Under the pieces are notes generated by a model, which saw only the letters and a program-made list of their open reading frames with translations, was not told where the DNA came from and did no database searches. The position numbers were made by a program, and so were the translations under genes. Positions 1 to 11,676 of a stretch of 64,000 nucleotides of DNA are shown piece by piece; within the stretch, counting starts at the first letter, position 1; every line of letters begins with the position of its first letter. This DNA comes from Saposhnikovia divaricata (lineage: Eukaryota; Streptophyta; Magnoliopsida; Apiales; Apiaceae), in the NCBI GenBank assembly GCA_036435485.1, contig CM071598.1, positions 145,556,148-145,620,147 on the forward strand, read 5' to 3'.

Positions 1-747
1 AGATATGCGTTGGTTATTATTGATGAATACACCAGATATACATGGGTGTATTTCATGCACAAGAAAGAAGAAACTGCATCAATCTTAACAGAACATGTCA
101 GACAACTGGACAAAGGATCTAAGCATATAGTGAAAATCATAAGAAGTGACAATGGCACTAAGTTCAAGAATGCAGCCATGGAAGAATATTGTAAAGAAAA
201 GGGAATAAAGCAAGAATTCTCTGCACCTGGAACTCCACAACAAAATGGAGTAGTAGAAAGAAAGAATAGGACTCTCATAAAAGCTGCAAGGACCATGCTT
301 GATGAAGCAAAGCTGCCAACTTACTTCTGGGCTGAAGCTGTGCAAGCTGCTTGTTTCACACAGAATGCTACACTCATAAACAAGCCTGGTAAAACACCAT
401 ATGAGATGGTGAAAAATAAGAAGCCGAACCTAAATTACTTTCATGTGTTTGGATGTAAGTGTTTTGCTGTTAAGACTCATCCAGAACAGCTTTCCAAATT
501 TGATTTAAAAGCTGATGAAGGAATCTTTATTGGATACCCACTGTCCACAAAAGCATTCAGAGTCCACAATCTGAGAACAAAAGTGGTCATGGAATCTTTC
601 CATGTGTCTTTTGATGATAAGAAGATAACAGGACTTGAAGATTTTGATGAACATGACCAGCTGAGATTTGAGAATGAAGAAATAAATGTTGATCTACAAA
701 ATTTTGATACTCTTTCAGACAATATTGTTCAATCTATACAAGTAGAT
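1..747 (+). pseudogene. Element A pol, integrase core (5' truncated by window, 3' cut by element B)
   Basis: Frame 1 is open from the first base to the B insertion. It encodes the copia integrase core: the stretch ALVIIDEYTRYTWVYF, the second catalytic Asp in RSDNGTKF (families usually have NGTEF), the catalytic Glu in QQNGVVERKNR, and the conserved C-terminal blocks around YFHVFGCKCF and GIFIGYPLSTKAF. The first catalytic Asp lies before the window. After residue 249 the frame runs into B's LTR. Removing B and one TAGAT copy lets the same frame continue at 16423 to a TAG at 16570. The protein resembles element F's integrase clearly more than element C's. Confidence 0.9.
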
Positions 748-3700
748 TGTAACACCCCTAGATCCGGGGTCAGGGATCTGGTCGTTACCGTCTCAATTCC
801 CATCCACAGTTCAACATAAATATTAAATTACAACCTTGTGACCCAAAACAATAACATAAAACACACCCGTTATAGTCCCAGAGATGAAATCAGAGTAACA
901 ACCAAATTTTATTAAACACATTATGAGTTCTTACAACCCAAAAGAATTTTAATATAAATACATACTCTTTGCCATCCATTTACATGAGTCATACAAGACC
1001 ATATACTTGGTACTGAAAGAATAAATCTATCCTACCAATAGCTTTCTCTTCGGCTCTGGTAGTCTCATCCTCCTCGCCAGCATCGAGTGCGCCTTGTGCG
1101 AGTCATCTGGTCTAGCTGTTGTTGTGATATAATAATAAAGCAAGGGTGAGCAATAGCCCACCAACAATAATATTTAACTAAACGATAATATATAATAGTT
1201 CAAAAGTATCTTTCAAACCATATGCCATGCATTTACGGAAATGATGCCAGTATAATATGAACGATGAAGTTACAAGGTAACTCAAAATGTAAATATATGA
1301 GGGAATATCTGCTATGTCGAAAATAAGCAAGATATTATAAAGAGGAACTTGCAAGGAAAATATTGCAATTTCAGTTACGAACACTTTTCCAGCTCTGCCA
1401 ACAGTAATCATGTTGCAGGAAATAAATAAGTTTGGATGATGAACCAATGATGGAGTATTCACCGCGCCCGCTGTTCCAATCTTGATGATCAGTCAAGATC
1501 GTACAGCTCAAATTAGATTTACTACCGGTAGAAGGAAGAACTTACGGCTTTACTTGTCTACCGCCTTACTAGCTCTCCCAGGCCAACGGTTGGGCCAAAG
1601 GGGATGGACCGGCGCTACTCGGCCTCTTACACGACTCCTAGTTCCAATAGAATTCATGATTCTGAATGTAACATTCGTCCCCCTTTCCCCAAGTATAATA
1701 CTTGTTGATAAGACTCTACAAAGTAGTCGTATCTAGTTGGAAAGGAAAATTCACCAATAACTTCCAAGCTATTGCTTGGTAACGAACATCAACTTGTTCC
1801 AACAATCTTACCCCTCGAAAGATGAGAAGGTAAACACAGACTTAATGAGTCCATAGCAACCAAGTTGCGAGTGAAGAGGATAAATTATGACCGGGAAGTC
1901 AACAAGATAAATAACATTGCTCAAGTAGGTTCCCCTATAATATGGAAGTTTGAGCGAGCATTTAAATCCTTTTAAGATAGATTTAAATGAAAAAGAAAGA
2001 GTTGGGAACCTTTCCTTGATAAAATAGTCGTAAAAAGACTCCGAAATATTTTACATAATATCTAGAGGTGGAAGGTAATCTCCGAATAATATAAATTATT
2101 TTAAAAAGAATTTTAAAAGGATTAAATAAATATTCCAAGAATATTTATTTACTCAATAATAATTATGGAATATTATTAACTCATAATATTGCTCGTAAGT
2201 AATCCTCGAATGAATATATGGAATTATTTAATAAATAAATCCCTCCTTAAATGAATATTCGAAATAATATTCATTAAATAATTAAACTCCAATAAATATT
2301 TAAAATAGTATTCCATAAATAAGTCGAACCTTAAATGAATATTCGAAAATAATGTTCATTTAATATTTACTCTTTTAAATGAAAATCCAAATAGCATTCA
2401 TTTAATAAATAATCTTCTAAATGAATATCCAAATAATATTCATTTAGTAATCAAAACTTTAAAGGAATAATCGAAATAATATTCCTTAAGTAAATAGAAC
2501 TTCCAATGAATATTTTAAAATAATATTCATTAAGTACATAAAACCTTAAATGAATATTCGAAAGTAATATTCATTTAATAAATAACATTCTAAAGAATAT
2601 CAAAATAATATTCATTAAATATCAACTCTAAATGAATATTCAAAATTAACATTCATTTATTATCTCTCGACTAAGATAATACTCGAATAACATTCCTCGA
2701 AATATTTCCAAGTAATTGATACTTTATGGAATATAATAACGTTTAACAATAACCTTCCTCAGATAAATAATAATCTGTCGTTGGAATCCCTCCGGGTTTC
2801 CACGACTATCTATAACTCAAAATACCGACTCCCGGTCTATATTTAGAATGAATATCATATGCCCTTCGCTAAGGGTCTTACCAAAATAATCTGGCTTATT
2901 ACTGATAAATCGTATCTAGTCTATAAGCCAATATCAATTCAGGGAACAAGTATCACAAAAAAACCAGAGTCACAATATAATTAGAAACAGGCATGCATGC
3001 GATGGCATATGTAAAACAGAAATCATATACATATATTATCACAACAACAGGTTCAAAGGTTTGAACACTTGCCTGGTAGTCGGGTGTGGGTAGAGGTAGC
3101 GTGTCCCGGTTCAGCTCGGTGATCTATAAACAATCATAATATTCGAGATTAATCACCTAACACTTCTTTAGAAGGTTACGTATAACTTTACTTAAGTCGA
3201 AACACGCTTTCAAGTTATCTCGTTATGCACCCTTTTGTATAACTCTTTTTATTACCGATACGATCCGACTTTTGTTCGTTATTAAGACATGTCATTGTAC
3301 TTACACTTGACATATAATTAAGCCAGGTAAGTCCTAAGGTCGGTCGTTTACGAACCAAGATTATACCTCGAGTTTTATCGCCCATTTTCTAAGTGTTTTA
3401 CCAAAGTTATAACCAAGTATCCATTTTAGGGGTTCGTTTATATTTAACCTCGACTTGAACATTTTTATAAAATCGAAAAACGATCCAAATGACATGTGGT
3501 TTTCTTTCAAATCTTCCTCATGACCTCTAATATTTAATTACCATTATTTGTCACAAACTTTCATATTTTACCGAGGTTCAATTTTAATAACGAACTTGTA
3601 GTTACGGTTTCGAACAACTTTTACTAAGTCGGCCATAACTCCTAAACCGTAAGTCGGAATGCTTCGATTCTTTCGCCAAAGCGATCTATGACTCGAGATC

Positions 3701-5488
3701 TACAAGGTTAGGTCATGTATCCATTAAGGTCAGAAATTTAACCTAACTGTTATGCACGAATTAATAAGGTCTAATGAAAATCGGGCATTACGACGGCTAT
3801 AAATCGAACGTTTCAAAATTGTTTTCAACACAACCAAGCCACACCGGGCATCCATACATCTTATACACATGTTATACATCTCAACAAGTCCAGGAATATT
3901 ACTCTTCACCATCATAATCATCATATGGTCAAACCAACTACAAGATCATGCTCATGATAACACTAATGTCATAACTATGCTAAAATCCACCAAAAACATA
4001 CATAATCTTAAAATAAGATCTAGGGTTCTTAAGGATTATACCTTCCTTGGAGAGTGTCCTAGCCTTACTAAGCTTGTTATAGTCCTTGTATAGCCTCAAC
4101 AAAGCTTAGATCATCCAAACAAAACAAGAAATCAAAGTTAGTTTCTAAGGGTTACTATTCATCATCACTTTTGTAAAAATCATAGAAAATCGAAAAATAA
4201 GAGTTTGGCTCTCAAATTTTTACCACATCTTGGCCTCTTCATAAGCTTTGTTTTGAGTCCTATATCATCTAATTTGAAGCTTCGTAGCTATGGTTTTGAA
4301 CCCGTTTTTCCCACTGGACAGAAATTGGTCAGATTTGTTGCCCCAACTTTGAGCATGGATATGACTAGGCTATACTACTTTGTTGGCCATGAAATTTTGA
4401 ACGAACCTTACACATGGTGTGGAGAGGCTATGGTCAAAATTTGGTGATTTTAGAAGCTCTAGATTTTGAGATATGAATTTTTCTTTCATGGCTATTCTTG
4501 CTGGGCAGTTTTGAAGAAATGGAGAGAATGGAGTTTGCTTGGCTTGTCTTTGATCTCATCTAGTCTAAATGAATTATTGTTGATAATATCTTGCATAAAG
4601 CCACTTTAATAAAGTGCTTTGGTCATGGATGAGCTAATCAAGTGGACAAGTGTTGCATTCTTGTGGCAAGGTGTGTGTTGTAAGCTAAGTGCTTGGTTGG
4701 TTTTCTAATGATGCTAGTTAACTTGTAACTAACTTGGTTACTTGATGTTATCCACTAGCACATGCATGTATCTTGATTCCTTGCTTGTTTCCTTGTCCGT
4801 TTATTACTCAATTCATTGATCGTTCGGAGGAATAACTCATTCGTTTCTAGTTAGGGTTTTACTGACAACCTTCTTAACATTTATAATACCATTCTCCATC
4901 TTTCTTGGTAACTCTCGAATTTAAATTCCTTAAATCCTCTCATTAAATCCTTAAGTCTATCAGTGTCCAGGGAATTCTCGGAGAAAATAAAAATGCTGTT
5001 TTTCAGAATCCGACAGCTTTTACATACACTTATTTTCCCCTCGAATCACTAATACGAATTCAAAAATCCATTCCGGGTACTTCTATATAGTGTCGTCTCA
5101 TAATATTCTCATTCCCACCAAAAACACTATTCATCCATTTTTCTTTACTTACTCTCTCGGTTTATACAAATGTCCCGATTCTCTTTCGAACATTCCTTAA
5201 CCCTTTTACGGAACCACCGGACTAATAACAGATATCGATTTGGATGACATGAGAATAATCTTCTTCATTGGAATTGCCACTTCTTAATTTCCTAGGAGAT
5301 AGATAATTCTTATATAAGTTATCAACCAATACCATTCTTCATGGCATATCATAATTGAATCCGAATCCATTCAATATCCATCTATTAACCCATTGATACA
5401 TTCATACTCCAATACATAATAAAAAGTTTTAATTAATACCAAAAATCTGGGTTCTTACAAATTATATCCAAAATTTGGGGTTCTTACA
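748..5488 (-). repeat. Element B 3' LTR
   Basis: 4,741 bp, matching 11677-16417 almost base for base. Short ORFs inside it (for example 3869-4093 and 4205-4447) occur in both LTRs but have no recognisable product, so I treat them as chance. A tandem array of AT-rich fold-backs occupies 2090-2700. The LTR is unusually long; most plant gypsy LTRs are shorter. Confidence 0.95.
2090..2700. repeat. Tandem array of AT-rich fold-back units in element B 3' LTR
   Basis: About ten diverged units of roughly 55-65 bp follow each other. Each holds an inverted pair such as AAATGAATATTC ... AATATTCATTTA separated by a few bases (GAA or GAAA). Units differ by substitutions and small indels, so the array is old, but it is copied intact in both LTRs. 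Confidence 0.8.
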
Positions 5489-5501
5489 GTCTCCCCTCCT
5501 T
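5489..5501 (-). other. Element B polypurine tract
   Basis: Read on the minus strand this is AAGGAGGGGAGAC directly before the LTR start TGTAAGAACC. This is the expected plus-strand primer site and fixes the element's orientation. Confidence 0.85.
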
Positions 5502-7324
5502 AAAAGGATTCCGTCCCGGAATCAGGTAGGAAACAATCGGGTTCTTGTTTGTCATCTAGCTTTCCAGTCCTCGGTTGATCCTTAATCATTTCAACCCGTT
5601 TACAGCACATCTCTGCAGTGCTACAGTACTCTCTTTTTCCTTTTTATCAACTTTTCTACTTTTGCACATCACACTATCCTGGTTCTGCTCTTACTCATTC
5701 ATATAATATCACCCTTATTGGTATCTACAGTGACATCGGTATCACTATCGCATTGCGAATTCGGAGATAACCTCACTCGCACTATGCATTTCCTGATCGC
5801 CTTAATCATCGTAATCTCGATCAATATAGAGAAGTGGAAAGATTTATTGAGAGATCACTATGATCAATTGAACATTTGTTATATTGCATAGTTAGTACAG
5901 AAGGGGGCCAGCCTTTAGTACTTGACAAGCAATTAAACAAGTTATGGTATTCCACTTAGACTTCTATCACATAGACAGATAGTCACGTAGCAGTACCTCC
6001 CCTCCTTAAAGGGTTGTTCTTCTCAATTCATAAAGAAGATGAATAAGAGAGAAGAAAAGAAAAGAATTCTAAAGGATTATAGATTTTTTATTTTTTTTTG
6101 TAAAATATCATACTCAGAATTTACCTCTGAACTATATAGGTTCATCAAAGAAGAAAATAATCATGATTATATCCAATACCATTTGATCGCAATTTCACGT
6201 GTCAACATATCTTGCTGTTTTGTCCATTATTCTATGGACCTATACTCTGGTTCAATCTTAGCAACACTTTTGGAAAAATCTTTCAACCTCTCAGGTTAAA
6301 TCTTAGGTTTCTCGCTGGACATCATTGTTACTGACATTCCATGTCACGCTACTAGCTTTTCATATCTATTATATTAACACTATCAGGTTGTCATCCCGAT
6401 AATTCATCAGAAACCCATTTATTAATCCACTCATAACATTCTTTACTTCACATTCCATAGATGCTTTCCCAGTCTTTTCTTTATCAATCACATCCTTCTT
6501 ATTATCTGATATTTATTTACCTCTGTTATTTACTTCCACCTTCATCTCTTTATTGAGGCATCTTTTGCACTTGGCACCTCCTTATTGGTATCCCGTCACA
6601 TTTACTCTATAATCATCACATTATTTCAAATTTAAAACCTCCGAAATGAATCTGGCCGATTTCTTTAGCTAGATCCAATATAATCTACTTCTGTCAACTT
6701 GTTTCTCATCACTTATTCTTTTCTACCCGCGGTTTTTCACAGGTTGTCTTTCGTAAGTCAGACCAGGTCGTACACCTACCTGCTCGCACTCTTATCATCT
6801 GTTGAGCATCTGCATTTTACTGGTGTAGCTTTGCCACAAGAAACACGTTACTACCATGCTATAAGCTTTGGGGGTAAAACTGGCTCGAATGCCACCTTCC
6901 GAACACTTTAAACCCTCAGGTGGCCTAATAAGTCTCGGGCTCAACTGCCCTTCTCTCTAAGTCTCATTAATTTTTTCCACGGGAATACATTTAGCATCAT
7001 GAATCATCAACCACATATTCTCTATCTTGTTTGCGCAGAAGTACACTAACACAAACTTGCTTGTCATTCATCAACATGCCATTTAGCTTATCAATAGCAG
7101 CACTTTCTTTATCTTTACATTGTCATCTACTTTCTTAGAAGAATCACCATCGCTTGTTGCTTACGTAGTGCCTTAATAGCTAACCGTATGGGTTTCAATC
7201 CTTTAGGGAGACAAAGTAATCACTATTCCTTATCCATAAGGAACACTTCCTGAACTTGATGTAGATATTACATGAAGTAGATAAAATTGCAGAAGAGTTT
7301 CAAGCATCGCAGCTAAGTCAGGTT

Positions 7325-7879
7325 TAGGGCTGAGCAAAACCGAACCGAAACCGAAAAACCGAACCGAACCGTGCAAATTCGGTTCGGTTCGGTTCTAATT
7401 TTTTGAAAATTCGGTTTATTCGGTCCGGACCGAATAGACCGAAATAAAAATTGGTTCGGTTCGGTTCTTTGAAAAATATTTCGGTCCGGACCGAATAGAC
7501 CGAATAGTCCGAATAATATATACTTTAATTTTTATATTTATGTTATATACATTTTATATATATTTTATAAAATACAATTATATTATCTAATTTGTAAATT
7601 CTAATTACATCTATGTTCGTGAAATAGTGGTGATAATTGATTATTATTTTTGTGATAAATCATGAATTTTTAGTTTTATTTATAATATAGGTTTTTTTTC
7701 AAAAAAAAAATTCGGTTTTTTCGGTCCGGACCGAACCGAACCGAATTATTTCGGTTCGGTCCGGTTCGGTCCATGATTAAACTTCGGTCCGGTTCGGTCC
7801 AGAAAAAAATGACATTTCGGTTTTCGGTTTATTCGGTTCGGTTCGGTTCTGGACCGAACCGACCGAATGCTCAGCCCTA
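7325..7879. mobile_element. hAT-type MITE
   Basis: 555 bp with perfect 12-bp terminal inverted repeats TAGGGCTGAGCA / TGCTCAGCCCTA and an 8-bp TSD GTCAGGTT (7317-7324 and 7880-7887), which is the hAT signature. Both subterminal regions are packed with the hexamer-like repeat CCGAAC/GTTCGG and with TCGGTCCGGACCGA palindromes, candidate transposase-binding sites. The core is AT-rich without an ORF, so it depends on a transposase elsewhere. Confidence 0.93.
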
Positions 7880-10379
7880 GTCAGGTTGATGAAACTATCA
7901 CTCATGCATCTTCCATAAAAGACTGGAAACTTAATGGTTTACTTCGTCAATTTTTTTTTTGTATCATGGCCCTGGTTTGCCTCAAAACGGGACCTTCTAA
8001 GGTATGTAATATGCTTAAGACCCATCAGGAATCGAATCTTTACTTAAACTACTATTACCATCGATTCTTGCACAATCATCAGAAGGAATGTAAATTCCTC
8101 CATTCCGATATGACCTTCAAGGTCCTTCCAAATATTATTCTGTTTCTTCGGTATGAACATTTGTAATTATTCCTTTATACTTAGACTGTCGGCCACCTCA
8201 TTGGCCTTTCCTAATAATAGTAATTTCTGGTAATCCTTGTTCTCCGGATACATTTCAATTCAAATTTTTTTTTTTACCTCATTCTCATCACTGTTGGGTG
8301 AAAGCATTCTCCCTTAAGCTCTGCTGAAGGAGAAAAATATATCTATCAGTCTTTTTCCATAAGTCATTCCTTCCAACTACCCGTGGGAACTTTATCACGT
8401 TTATTCCCAATCCTACTTAGGATACTTCTTTTCTTAGTTCTTTCCTTATCTTAGGATAATCTCAACCTTTATAGGTTCAATCCATACTCCCTCAGGGTTT
8501 CATACATGCATCATCTGGTATATTGTTATTGTGTCTTACATTCTCTTCCAAACTTCTAGTTGGAAACTCAGAATATTAGCTTTTCCTTGTAAGGTTTCTT
8601 AGGTCGTCCTTATCATTCCTCCTGTATTTTCTAGGTACAGGGTACATCAAAACGTCTTTGATCAATACCCTAATAATTCTATCTCTGTTCTTTCCAGAAC
8701 TCTTTTTAATAATCTGTACAGGTCATTGTTGCCTTAGCAAATCCAACTCATATCATCTGAATTCACAATGTCTTTATTAGGGTTAGTGCCATCCTTTGTA
8801 CATTCCCCAGGGTTTGCCTTACTTTATGGATATCTTATCCTTAATTCAACTGCCAAGGAATTCCTGCATCCTATAATTGGCAATCAAATCATGTATCCTT
8901 AATAAGGGTCTCTTTTCAATCATTCTTATTTGATAATCGATCGGTAGCTTACTGCTAATTTCTTCTTTCAGATAGTGGTCAACCTATTTGACCTTCCAAA
9001 AGACAACGTAGGTCTATCTGCTCTTTTACAGAACTTGTTAATGGTAGCAAGGATGTTCTGAAAGATATTGGTCGAGTTCAACGTGAATTTCCTAGTGCTT
9101 ATCGTTCTTCACAAAGGTACTTGCCTCAGAGAAAGTTCCTACAGCATACTGTTCAATTTCTGACCATTTCTATACTCTCTTCATATACCTTCATTGTTTA
9201 CTTTCCTCCGTCATAATATATTCATGGTATTCACGATACCCTAACATCATACATCTCAAGTCACTATACTTCCATTTTACTCGTAATCTTGGACAACCAT
9301 ATACACATGAGTCACTTTAGTACGGGTGACCCCATCCCAAAAAGGTCTAGTGAATTCCCAATCAAAACATGGGCTGTTCAGCAGAAGATTCCTACGATCT
9401 CATTAATGTTTCCTTTATATCAGAAGGCCTTGCAGTCGGTGCTTTCTTAGAAGCAACCCTGCTTTGTTCTTTCATTGCTGGTCTAGTCACTTGATAATCC
9501 TTTGTGACTTGCCCTCAACTGGCCACACTAAAATTATATATGATTTTAGGGGTTGGCTAATTTAGCATTACTTTTCTAGCAATTGCTGGCATAGTGCCTT
9601 CTACTTTGATACCTTTCTACCTTTCCAAAACTTTACTCCATATAAGTCTTAATCGACTTCTCGGCACCGTCTCTGGTCACCTTTCCTCTATTTTTATCTT
9701 TTCAACTATTCTTATCACTACCACGTGCCACGCAAGCTTACCATTCCTGGCATAACAGCCTTTTCACTTAAGTCAATCTCGGAGTTTCTCAGTCCGGCTG
9801 GTTTCTTACTTACATTTCCTGTTTTCGTCCAATCTCACTTCATCATTGTATTTCTACAATCAATCGCGATAACCGGGGTCTGTCCACCAACCCATGTAGC
9901 GGCTACCTTACCCAATTCACGGGGTTTTCCCCAGTTTCTACTCTCTTCCATGATGTTCTCTGATAATCAGAAAGACAAGGTTTGCCAAAATTCGTTGAAG
10001 TTCTTCCCAGAATTAAGGAAATTTTGGTCAATCTATCCATCGACTGGTAACACTAAGGAGACCAGTTTCGAAACCTGAAGAATAGTTCTATGAACCTCCT
10101 AGTAGGTAGAACCGTAAGCAGTCATAATTAACGAAATAATCGTCATCGGGTTGGAAATTTAACCCCTGGAGAGGAACCAATTATATACATCCCTTAGAAG
10201 GGAATTAACAGTTTTAAACTGAAACTTGTCACAACGTCCTGATACCTATACGTCCTGATATTCAATATTACCAAATGTCAGTCTACCTGACTACCAGTCT
10301 CAGAAGGAACATTACCGTCGGAGTTGGTTGTTCCACAAAAATTGGCACTACTAAGGCCATCCGAACCTGGTGAACCATG

Positions 10380-10466
10380 CTGTCCGAATGCATCCGTAAG
10401 TACTTTGTCGTGCTGCGCAAGCACACATCCTAATCTTTTATGCGAAGCATCGTTGGAAGCACAAAG
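10380..10466 (-). pseudogene. Gypsy RNase H relic inside element B
   Basis: A short open frame on the minus strand contains SNDASHKRLGCVLAQ followed by a spaced V...A..Q pattern. This lines up with the Ty3/gypsy RNase H start (catalytic Asp in a SDAS-x-x-GLGCVL-type motif, then V-x-x-x-A-x-x-Q). Sequence before and after does not continue the domain, so only a fragment survives. It supports a gypsy ancestry for the interior. A chance match is possible but unlikely over about 20 ordered residues. Confidence 0.55.
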
Positions 10467-11660
10467 TCTCCCTTTTTCCATTAAACAATGCCAACTCTTG
10501 ATCATTACCAATTTCATCTTTTAGCTCCAGGAAGATTTTCTCACATTTTTCTCTTTAACTGCTGATCGTATTACTTGATCCGTTATAATTCCGTGTCGGA
10601 GTAAACTTAAGGTAACTACTATAATCCATTCAAAGAAAAGAAAGAATTTAATATTCCTCTGAGTCACATGCATCTAACGTTTCTGGTTCATCATTTCACT
10701 AAGTTAAATTAACCCTATACTTAGTCTCTGACAATAGTCTCATTACGAGTTCGTCTTGACTCACTGGTCTTATCTTCCGGTAGGTTCTAAGATCATTGTC
10801 TTGCTTACTACTTCCTTATATAACTTTATCCAATCATGCTGTCACTTCCCAATGTTTTCACTTTCTAACTGATTCATTCATAAAATGGACATTTTCTTGA
10901 ATAAAACAACTTCATCAACCTCAATTTGGTTCCATAAATTACAACCTATGACATCTGCCTTCTCATGGCGAATTATTACTGACAATATTCATACTTATTC
11001 ATTTATCAAATGATATGGCACTTACTGCCTCTTCTCAACTATTCCTAGGGACTCTGCTCCTCGCCTTATATCGATGCCTTTGATAATCATACATCCTTCT
11101 AGCACTTTTTTCGTTAATATGAAAGTCTCTAATGATTCTCATCTAATCTCGTATAAGATCTCAAGTAATTCTTCCAATCCGTCTTACTTGCTGGTACTAC
11201 CTCCAGTAGTCCAGCCACGAATCCAACATGAATCTTCAGTTCTCTTGCTAATAGCTTAGTTCTTTATGCCCACTTTTCTGAGCTCTATACCTTAATCATC
11301 TCAGTCTTTCTGGCTACAGCCCTCATTCTTCGAGGGTAAGCTCCTTATCCTAACAAGATTTTCCTTATCTGCTGGAACCTCTTCCGGGTCTCCAGTAGGG
11401 TACTCTATTGAATTTACCCGCTGATCTTCAACATATAATAAAGCATCATCGCGCTGCTGATCGTATGCCTCAAGGTCTGTTGCCTTACTTGTCGATGGGA
11501 TATCGAGCTAAGTTACTATCATGATACTTAATAGTTCCCATAAGAGTTTTATAGGTCATCACTACATTAAGTAGTCCGACTATGAACTTGGCAAGAGTTC
11601 TTGTTATCTTACTGAATTTATTGTTTTAACGTCGCCTCATCTTTGGGGCTTATAACGTAC

Positions 11661-11672
11661 GCTCTGATACCA
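11661..11672 (-). other. Element B primer-binding site
   Basis: The minus strand reads TGGTATCAGAGC, the usual site complementary to the 3' end of plant initiator tRNA-Met, 4 nt from the LTR end. Confidence 0.9.
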
Positions 11673-11676
11673 CTTC

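Larger units (their letters stand above)
5489..11676 (-). other. Element B internal region, essentially non-coding
   Basis: No open frame longer than about 120 codons exists on either strand. The longest (9725-10078, plus) runs antisense to the element and shows no family features. One gypsy RNase H relic (10380-10466, minus) suggests decay from a gypsy polyprotein. The RNase H relic is only about 1.2 kb from the primer-binding site, too close for intact gag, protease and RT, so large deletions or rearrangement occurred before the last transposition. The stretch 7325-7879 is a later MITE. Confidence 0.75.

Noticed and set aside
3869..4447. 74- and 80-codon ORFs in B's LTRs (also 14798-15376)
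   Set aside because: Conserved only because the two LTRs are nearly identical. Composition and lack of motifs fit chance ORFs.
9725..10078. 117-codon plus-strand ORF inside B
   Set aside because: Antisense to the element, no motif, no start context of note. Probably chance in a decayed polyprotein region.
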